Shown here piece by piece: positions 57,893-64,000 of a stretch of 64,000 bases of DNA. Within the stretch, counting starts at the first letter, position 1, and each line of letters opens with the position of its first letter. The notes beneath the pieces were generated by a model that did no database searches, was not told where the DNA came from, and worked only from the letters and a program-made list of their open reading frames with translations. Source of the stretch: Ilumatobacteraceae bacterium (GTDB lineage: Bacteria; Actinomycetota; Acidimicrobiia; Acidimicrobiales; Ilumatobacteraceae). Both the position numbers and the translations under genes were made by a program. Location of the stretch: NCBI GenBank assembly GCA_024644465.1, contig JAHEKY010000001.1:48637-112636 (forward strand). Direction: 5' to 3'.

Positions 57893-60286
57893 CTAGACCT
57901 CGACCAGCTCGCGTTCGGGCTCGTCTTCGACTGCGGGCTCGTCGTGGTGGCCTTCGACGTTGAGTGTCGGCAGGATCCGGTCGAGCCACTTCGGCAGCCA
58001 CCAGTTGCGTTCGCCGAGCAGCTCCATCGTCGCCGGTACGAGCAGCATGCGGACGAGTGTCGCGTCGAGCAGCACTGCCGCCGCCAGCCCGAGGCCGAAC
58101 ATCTTGATCACCCGCGCGTCCTCGAGCACGAAGCTGCCGAACACGACGACCATGATCGCTGCGGCAGCCGAGATCACCCGAGCGGTCGCGGCCAACCCGT
58201 CGGCAACCGAGTTGACCGCGTCACCGGTGCGGTCGTACTCCTCGCGGACGCGTGACAGCAGGAACACCTCGTAGTCCATCGACAGGCCGAACACGATCGC
58301 GAACAGCATCATCGGCAGGAACGGCTCGATCGGCCCGGACCCGGTACCGAGCAGCTCGACGCCCCACCCCCACTGGAAGACCGCGACGAGCAGGCCGTAC
58401 GCGCCACCGATCGACAGCAGGTTCATGACGACCGCCTTCAGCGGCACGAGCACCGACCGGAAGACCATCATCAGCAGCAGGAACGAGAGGGACAGCACGG
58501 CGACGAAGAAGATCGGCAGCCGGCGGGCGAGGTAGTCGGAGAAGTCGATGCTGGATGCGACCGCGCCGGTCACCTTGACGTCGAGACCCGAGCCGTCGAC
58601 CGCAGCCGGGATCACGTCCTCGCGCATGGTCCGCACGAGGTCGGACGTGGCCGCCTCCTGCGGGCCGGTCTCGGGGACGACGAAGATCTGGAACGCCCGC
58701 TGGTTGTCGCTGGGGATCGGGCCGAGCGCCTGGGCGACGCCGTCGGTCTCGGCGAGCGCCGCGACGAGCGCCTGGGCGGCGGACACCTGACTCGGGTCCG
58801 TGAGCTCCGCGACGACGAGCAGTGGGCCGTTGCTTCCGGCGCCGAAGCCTTCGGCGAGCAGCTCGTACGCCTGGCGCGTCGTCGTGTCCTCGGCGAACGT
58901 GCTCTCGTCGCCGAAGCCCAGCCGCAGCCCGAGCACCGGCGTGCTGAGCACGAGCAGGAACACCGTCACGCCGATCGCCATCGGCCACGGCCGTCGCTGC
59001 ACGAAGTGGCTCCAGCGATACGCGAGGGTCTCGCGGACCGGCTTCTCCCGGCGCGGCGGCAACGCCTCGCGCAGCTTCGGCACGACGAAGGACGCGAGCA
59101 CGGTCATGACGGCGAGCAGAGCTGCGACCGCGGCGACCGCCGGGATCTTCAACCCGACGGCGAGCACGGCGAGGGCCGCGAACCCGGCGGTGATCAGCCC
59201 GCGCCATCGCGTGACCTCGACGCGTTCGCCCGCGAAGCCGATCAGCGCGGGGAGCAGCGTCAGCGACGCGATCATCGTGATCAGCACCGTGACGGCGGCA
59301 CCGGTGGCGAGGCCGTTGATGAACGCCAGGCCCATCACGTACATTCCGAGCAGCGAGATCACCACGGTGAGGCCGGCGAACAGCACGGCGCGGCCCGCGG
59401 TGTCGATCGCCTGCACGGTCGCGCGGTGTGCCGACAGCCCGGCTCGGGTGCCTTCCCGATAGCGGGTGACGATGAACAGCGCGTAGTCGATGCCGACGCC
59501 GAGCCCGATCATCGCGCCGAGCGTCGTCGCGAAGTCCGGGATGGACATGACGTTGGTCAGCAGCGTGATCGTGCCGACGCCGATGCCGACGCCGAACAGT
59601 GCGACGCCGATCGGGAGACCCATCGCGAGCACGGAACCGAATGCGAGGATCAGCACGACGATCGCGAAGGCGACGCCGATCAGCTCGGACTCCGGCGGTT
59701 CGAATTCGGCCAGGGCCGCACCGCCGATCTCGATGTTGACGCCGTCGAGATCGACACCGTCGACGAGCGCCTCGATCTGACGACCGATCTCGCTGGCGCG
59801 CAGCTCGTCGGTGTTCTCGTCGAAGTCGATGCTGGCGTACGCAATCGTGCCGTCCGGCGACACGAGGCCACGCTGCTGGCCGAGCTCGGAGTACGGGCTG
59901 ATGATCGTCAACTCGTCGTAGGTGTCCAGCCGGTCGAACACGCGCGACATCTCGGCCTCGACGGCGGGGTCCGCGATGCCCTGCTCGGCCTCGTAGACGA
60001 TCGAGCCCGTCAGGAAGCTGCCCCCGACACCGAAGTTGTCCTTGAGGATCTCGAAGCCGGCCTGCGAGTCGGAGTCGGGACTCTCGAACGAGCTCTCGGT
60101 GGAACTGCCGATGGCGCCGACGAGGGCGAAGATCGCGACGAGGACGACGACCCACGCGCCCAACACCCGGCCCCGCCGTCGGAACGCGAACGAGCCGAGC
60201 CGCGCCCAGACCGAGGCGTCGGTCAGCTCGAGGCGGTCGTCAGCAGCGGGGGAACTACTGGACAGTTTGTTCATGTTCGACATCAT
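57893..60286 (-). CDS. MMPL-family membrane transporter (RND-like)
   Basis: A 797-residue transporter with about 12 membrane helices in two similar halves separated by periplasmic loops. Markers are LGVGIDYALFIVTRYREGTR in the first half and FGLSMDYEVFLLSRVREEYD in the second, the conserved MMPL motif. The start is the ATGATG at 60286 (MMSNMNKLSS); a downstream ATG at 60274 is possible. The polar end (EDEPERELVEV) is cytoplasmic. MMPL proteins export lipids or drugs. A divergent TetR regulator 62 bp away probably controls it, and its stop abuts the tandem repeat. Confidence 0.9.
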   Translation of the reverse strand: MMSNMNKLSSSSPAADDRLELTDASVWARLGSFAFRRRGRVLGAWVVVLVAIFALVGAIGSSTESSFESPDSDSQAGFEILKDNFGVGGSFLTGSIVYEAEQGIADPAVEAEMSRVFDRLDTYDELTIISPYSELGQQRGLVSPDGTIAYASIDFDENTDELRASEIGRQIEALVDGVDLDGVNIEIGGAALAEFEPPESELIGVAFAIVVLILAFGSVLAMGLPIGVALFGVGIGVGTITLLTNVMSIPDFATTLGAMIGLGVGIDYALFIVTRYREGTRAGLSAHRATVQAIDTAGRAVLFAGLTVVISLLGMYVMGLAFINGLATGAAVTVLITMIASLTLLPALIGFAGERVEVTRWRGLITAGFAALAVLAVGLKIPAVAAVAALLAVMTVLASFVVPKLREALPPRREKPVRETLAYRWSHFVQRRPWPMAIGVTVFLLVLSTPVLGLRLGFGDESTFAEDTTTRQAYELLAEGFGAGSNGPLLVVAELTDPSQVSAAQALVAALAETDGVAQALGPIPSDNQRAFQIFVVPETGPQEAATSDLVRTMREDVIPAAVDGSGLDVKVTGAVASSIDFSDYLARRLPIFFVAVLSLSFLLLMMVFRSVLVPLKAVVMNLLSIGGAYGLLVAVFQWGWGVELLGTGSGPIEPFLPMMLFAIVFGLSMDYEVFLLSRVREEYDRTGDAVNSVADGLAATARVISAAAAIMVVVFGSFVLEDARVIKMFGLGLAAAVLLDATLVRMLLVPATMELLGERNWWLPKWLDRILPTLNVEGHHDEPAVEDEPERELVEV

Positions 60287-60326
60287 GCCGACTACACTGC
60301 GGAACTGCAAGCATTCTCCGGAATTG

Positions 60327-60340
60327 GTGTCGAACGACAC
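60327..60340. promoter_or_regulatory. Candidate TetR operator GTGTCG-AA-CGACAC
   Basis: A perfect 6-bp inverted repeat with a 2-base spacer lies 8 bp before the TetR start, inside the 62-bp gap shared with the divergent MMPL transporter. TetR repressors of transporters typically bind such sites. Confidence 0.45.
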
Positions 60341-60348
60341 ACGGACCC

Positions 60349-60960
60349 ATGACGATCCCCTCCCCCTCCAACGCACACGCCGCCGCCGACGACGTCGACC
60401 CGCGCGTCGAGCGCAGCCGTGCCGCCGTCGTCGCGGCAGCTGCCCGCCTGCTCCTCGACGAGGGGCCGGACGCGATCACCCACGGGCGCGTCGCAGCCGC
60501 AGCGAACGTGTCCCGGACGACCGTGTACAAGCACTATCCGGAACGACCGGATCTGCTGCGCGCCACACTCAGCGAGATCGGCAGGGACGCGCCGTCGCCG
60601 AGCGCACTCTCCGGCGAGTTCGGGCCCGACCTCCGATTCCTGATCGGGATGCTCGCCAGCGACCTCGCGGACGCGGGCCGCGCCAAGCTGATCTCCACGA
60701 TGATGGCGCGCGCCCAGCACGACGACGCGGTGGCGATCGTCCGCGACGGCCGTTTCAGAGAATTTCGCGACACGTTCGGCGTCCTGCTGCAGCGTGGCAT
60801 CGACACCGGCGCCGTACGTGCTGACATCGACCTCGATCGGGCGATGGCCGGGCTCGCCGGTTCGCTGCTGTTCGCGAAGTTCATGGCGAACATGCCGATC
60901 GACGACGATCTCCTCGACGGCATCATCCACGACTTCCTCGCCGCCAACGCGCCGCGTTGA
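60349..60960 (+). CDS. TetR-family regulator of the MMPL gene
   Basis: A 203-residue TetR regulator. The helix-turn-helix (about 20-75) reads RAAVVAAAARLLLDEGPDAI and RVAAAANVSRTTVYKHYPER. A C-terminal ligand domain (about 85-203) includes LISTMMARAQHDDAVAIVRD and resembles the TetR_C group with DADLVVRDG-like repeats. It is divergent from the transporter and most likely represses it until an export substrate binds. Confidence 0.9.
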   Translation: MTIPSPSNAHAAADDVDPRVERSRAAVVAAAARLLLDEGPDAITHGRVAAAANVSRTTVYKHYPERPDLLRATLSEIGRDAPSPSALSGEFGPDLRFLIGMLASDLADAGRAKLISTMMARAQHDDAVAIVRDGRFREFRDTFGVLLQRGIDTGAVRADIDLDRAMAGLAGSLLFAKFMANMPIDDDLLDGIIHDFLAANAPR

Positions 60961-61102
60961 GCTGCGTCGATGGTCCGCCCGCGACGGCCCCATCCCGTTC
61001 TGCGGACGAATCGGTGCGGAAACCGCATCACAATGTCCCGAGAAGCGGGGAGGACGAGGAGACGGGTCGCCCGGCACCGGAGTCCGGGGCTACGTTGCGC
61101 TG

Positions 61103-61816
61103 ATGCTCGACACGACGGGACGAACGGTGATGATCAGCGGTGCCAACCGCGGCGTGGGCAACGCCGTCGCGAGGCATCTGGCGGGGCTCGGCTACAACGT
61201 GAGCGCCGGTGGCCGGGATGTCGACGCCGTGACCGCCTCATTGGCCGGCGTCGATGCGGATCGGCTGCTGTGCCACGCCTACGACGCGACCGAGGCAGGC
61301 AGCGACCGGGCGTGGCTCGACGCGACGGTCGAGCGATTCGGCTCGCTGGACGTCTTGATCAACAACGCCGGCGTCCTCGACACGTCCGCGCTCGAGGACC
61401 TCACCGACGAGGCGCTCGACGAGATGTGGGCGGTCAACGTCAAGGCACCGCTGCGGCTCACCCAGCTCGCACTTCCCCGGCTGCGCGCCTCCGGCACCGG
61501 CCGCGTCGTCAACATCGCCTCGCTGTCGGGGCTGCGCGTCGCCGGTGCGTTCGCCCCCGGCTATGCGATGAGCAAGCACGCGGTCATCGCGTTGACCGAG
61601 GCGACGAAGTTCGCAGCGTGGGACGACGGCGTCCGTGTGACGGCGGTGTGCCCCGGCTTCGTCGCCACGGACATGACCTCGACGTTCGGTGCGGACCCGG
61701 ACACGATGATCCAGCCCGGCGACCTCGCCGAGATGATCGCGACGGTGATCGCGCTCCCGAACCCGACCTCGGTCGCGACGCTGACCGTCGCCTGCCGGCT
61801 CGAAGCCCGCTTCTGA
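61103..61816 (+). CDS. Short-chain dehydrogenase/reductase (SDR)
   Basis: A 237-residue classical SDR. I start at ATG 61103 (MLDTTGRTVMISGANRGVG); the track ORF begins in the TetR gene. The cofactor motif is SGANRGVGNA (TGxxxGxG with Ser for Thr). LINNAG, the catalytic Ser in VNIASLSG, YAMSK (Tyr and Lys) and the PGFVATDM tail follow in order. The GGRD after beta-2 favours NADP. Substrate unknown. It ends 4 bp before the third copy of the palindrome. Confidence 0.92.
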   Translation: MLDTTGRTVMISGANRGVGNAVARHLAGLGYNVSAGGRDVDAVTASLAGVDADRLLCHAYDATEAGSDRAWLDATVERFGSLDVLINNAGVLDTSALEDLTDEALDEMWAVNVKAPLRLTQLALPRLRASGTGRVVNIASLSGLRVAGAFAPGYAMSKHAVIALTEATKFAAWDDGVRVTAVCPGFVATDMTSTFGADPDTMIQPGDLAEMIATVIALPNPTSVATLTVACRLEARF

Positions 61817-61820
61817 GCGA

Positions 61821-61855
61821 GTGTCACATCTGGTGCCAGGCACCAGATGTGACAC
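61821..61855. repeat. Modular palindrome, copy 3 (type Y-Y)
   Basis: A perfect inverted repeat with 17-bp arms around one base: GTGTCA outer arms and the same core CATCTGGTGCC-A-GGCACCAGATG as the copies at 4194 and 9437. It lies between the convergent SDR and the LPXTG protein, 4 bp after the SDR stop. Confidence 0.9.
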
Positions 61856-61867
61856 GTGCCGACTGCG

Positions 61868-64000
61868 CTAGGTCTTCAACCCGGAGAAGCGGGAGCCGCG
61901 GGGGCGGCGGCCGGTCCACAGCAGCACGAAGCCGAGCAGTGCGACGAGCATCCCGATCGTCATCAGCCCGACGCCGTTGCCGCCCGTGCCCGGCAGGACG
62001 CCCGGCGGCCGGACGAGGTCGGTGTTGTCGGTTGCCGAGTTGTTCGCGGCCACCGGGTCGGTCACCGAAGGCGCGACGGTCGCCGTGTTGGTCAGCATGC
62101 CCGACGCATTCCGGTCGATCGTGCACGTCGCGATCACGGTCACGCTGGAGCCGGGCTCCATGTTCAGTGTGACGTCGACGTTGCCGCTGCCGAGCGCCCT
62201 GCTGATCGTGGCGCCGCCGGTCGCCATCGACGTCCAGGAACACGTGAGCGCAGCCGGGAAGACGTCCTTCAGCCCGGCGGCCGGGTCGGTCGACGGGCCA
62301 CCGTTCTTCGCGACGATCGTGTACTTCACCACGGTCAACCCGGGCTCGGCCTTGTCGAGGCCGTCGGTCTTCGTCACCGAGAGGTCGGCGACCGGCGTGA
62401 GCAGCGTGTCGTCGTCGGTCGCCGTGTTGTTCGCGGTGGCCGGGTCGGTCAGCGCTCCGGATGCGGTGAGTGCACCGGCCAGCGTGCTGCCACCCGCGGC
62501 GGGAACCGAGGCGGTGACCGTGTTCGACAGGGTGCCCGTCGCCGACGGGTCGATCGAGCAACTCGTCGTGTAGGTCACCGTCGAGCCGACCGGCATCGCC
62601 AACGTCTCGGAGAGATCACCCGAGCCGGAGGTCGTGTTGCCGCTCGCGCCGCCCGTCGATGTCGATGTCCAGCTGCACGTCAGCGCCGACGGGAACGAGT
62701 CGACGACGCTCACGTCCGGCGCGGTCGACGGGCCGGCGTTCGCGACCGTGATCGTGTACTCGATCGTGTCCTGGCCCGGGACGGCAGACGTCCGCCCGTC
62801 GTCCTTCGTCACCGAGATGTCGGCGACGGCGACGATCGTCGTGTCCTCGGTCGCCTCGTTGTCGGAGACGTCCGGGTCGAACCACTGCGACACGACTTCG
62901 GCGGAGTTCGTCACCACGCCCGGCGTCGCGCTCGGATCGATCGAGAATGTCACGTCGAACGTCGTCGACTCGCCGGCGAGGACGCCGGGAATGTCGCACT
63001 GGACCTGCGTCGGGCTGGTTGCGTGTGGTGCACAGAAGCCGCCGGTTCCGGAGTCGAACGTCAACCCGGTCGGGAACGTGTCCAGCATCACGAGGTTCAC
63101 CGCGTCGGACGGGCCGGCGTTGGCCACCTCGAATCGGTAGGTCACGCTTTCGCCCGCCACGACGGGGTCGACGAGGTCGTTCTTCGTGAGCGAGATGTCC
63201 GACTCGGCCCACACGGTCGTGTTCGCGAAGTCGGTGTTGTTGAACAGGTCGGGGTCGAACGTGTCCGAGGAGACGTCGGCCTGGTTGTCGAAGTTCACGA
63301 ATCCCGCGACCGGATTGATGAGGCCGGGGTCGATCGCGAAGGTGACGTCGAACTCGACGAGCCCACCGGCGGCCACCGTGCCGAGGTCGCAGGTGAGGAA
63401 GCCGGGCCCGGGGACGCCGGGCGTGCAGAACGCGCCGGTGTCGGAGTCGAACATCAACCCGGTCGGCACCGTGTCGAGGACCATCACGCCGACGGCGTCG
63501 GATGGCCCGAGATTGACGACGTCGATCCCGTATGTGACCGTCGTTCCGGCGATCACGGGATCTGCGCTGAGCTGGACCTTGTCGACCAACAGGTCGGCCT
63601 CCGGCGTGATCGCGGTCTCCGCCGATGCACCGTTGTTCGACAGATCTGGATCGAACGTCGACGAGACGGCAAACGCTCCTGCGGGCGTCGCGCTGTCGAG
63701 CTGCCCGCGAACCTCACCGCTCGGGATCGACGTCGTGTGGACGTTGACGTAGTAGTCGGCGGGCGACGCGTTGATGTCGTCGATCAGTGCGCTGTCAGCC
63801 GGGACGCAACCGTTCGCACCGTGGGTCGGCCAGTCGAGGTTGACCGCCACGGGGCCGTTGACCCCGGCCGGGGCATTGTGGATGTGGGCGGCGGTGACCG
63901 AGCTCGTCAGGTCGTAGAGGGCGAGGTCGAAGCAGACCTCGTCATCGACGCCGTCGGCGAGGATCATTGCCCTGCCGAAGCCCATCGTGGCGGCCGGTGG
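61868..64000 (-). CDS. Large LPXTG surface protein with CHRD and DUF11 repeats (5' end outside window)
   Basis: At least 710 residues, open to the window edge. A CHRD domain (TAAHIHNAPAGVNGPVAVNL, then YYVNVHTTSIPSGEVRGQLD) comes first. Four DUF11-type repeats follow, each beginning like ADLLVDKVQLSADPVIAGTT, SDISLTKNDLVDP or ADISVTKDDGR and ending in an SNTATV-like strand. The C-terminus is a sorting signal: LPGTG, a membrane helix (LMTIGMLVALLGFVLLWTG) and a basic tail RRPRGSRFS. It should be attached to the cell wall by a sortase and act as a rod-like adhesin or scaffold. Its own sortase is not in view; the one at 16092 is distant and of class F type. Confidence 0.88.
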   Translation of the reverse strand, partial: PPAATMGFGRAMILADGVDDEVCFDLALYDLTSSVTAAHIHNAPAGVNGPVAVNLDWPTHGANGCVPADSALIDDINASPADYYVNVHTTSIPSGEVRGQLDSATPAGAFAVSSTFDPDLSNNGASAETAITPEADLLVDKVQLSADPVIAGTTVTYGIDVVNLGPSDAVGVMVLDTVPTGLMFDSDTGAFCTPGVPGPGFLTCDLGTVAAGGLVEFDVTFAIDPGLINPVAGFVNFDNQADVSSDTFDPDLFNNTDFANTTVWAESDISLTKNDLVDPVVAGESVTYRFEVANAGPSDAVNLVMLDTFPTGLTFDSGTGGFCAPHATSPTQVQCDIPGVLAGESTTFDVTFSIDPSATPGVVTNSAEVVSQWFDPDVSDNEATEDTTIVAVADISVTKDDGRTSAVPGQDTIEYTITVANAGPSTAPDVSVVDSFPSALTCSWTSTSTGGASGNTTSGSGDLSETLAMPVGSTVTYTTSCSIDPSATGTLSNTVTASVPAAGGSTLAGALTASGALTDPATANNTATDDDTLLTPVADLSVTKTDGLDKAEPGLTVVKYTIVAKNGGPSTDPAAGLKDVFPAALTCSWTSMATGGATISRALGSGNVDVTLNMEPGSSVTVIATCTIDRNASGMLTNTATVAPSVTDPVAANNSATDNTDLVRPPGVLPGTGGNGVGLMTIGMLVALLGFVLLWTGRRPRGSRFSGLKT

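Overview
The window is a chromosomal segment of a high-GC Gram-positive-type bacterium (Actinomycetota). GC is high throughout, GTG starts are common and genes are tightly packed. Typical actinobacterial families are present: monomeric NADP isocitrate dehydrogenase, F420-type luciferase-like oxidoreductases, a BldD-like regulator, ECF sigma/RskA-type pairs, a class F-type sortase, Tat lipoproteins, a cytochrome P450 and a fatty acyl-AMP ligase. The overall look suggests a free-living member of Acidimicrobiia (Ilumatobacter-like). That placement is inference, because no rRNA lies in the window. I see no prophage, insertion sequence, integrase or CRISPR array.

Left end (1-4195): the start of an enterochelin-esterase-like gene and three paralogous ATP-grasp ligases, arranged divergently. 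This looks like a small ligation/hydrolysis pathway of unknown product. Then come a LysR regulator with an orphan carboxyltransferase (4.4-6.8 kb), an FG-GAP-type lipoprotein, citrate synthase and isocitrate dehydrogenase convergent across a palindrome (8.2-11.7 kb), and an acyl-CoA dehydrogenase, hydrolase and aldo/keto reductase group around a fused sigma/anti-sigma gene (11.9-16.1 kb). A surface-protein locus follows (DUF4397 protein plus sortase, divergent from an ECF sigma/anti-sigma pair, 16.1-19.1 kb).

Centre (19.2-35.6 kb): tRNA-Val and a long minus-strand housekeeping block, read from the right as lepA, MFS exporter, alditol oxidase, photolyase, hrcA, dnaJ, rsmE, bldD-like, hemW. Facing lepA is rpsT. 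Then come holA-comEC, comEA, a fatty acid desaturase and a thioredoxin-TPR protein.

Right part (35.7-64 kb): a PAC2 protein, a luciferase-like oxidoreductase, PhzF, a NicO-type metal transporter, a complete oligopeptide ABC transporter operon, a TetR/luciferase-like/FAD oxidoreductase group, a lipid-type group (acyl-AMP ligase, Zn-ribbon, P450, cyclic-nucleotide-domain protein), an ACT protein, a serine hydrolase, leuS, an MMPL transporter with divergent TetR, an SDR, and a large LPXTG surface protein cut by the window edge.

The most unusual non-coding content is three distinct repeat families placed exactly in 3' intergenic gaps: a modular perfect palindrome (three copies, one a hybrid of the other two types), a 53-bp tandem duplication, and a 45-bp tandem array of short hairpins. 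Among the proteins, the three-paralogue ATP-grasp cluster, the fused sigma/anti-sigma factor, the BldD homologue with a permuted c-di-GMP motif and the short ComEC stand out.
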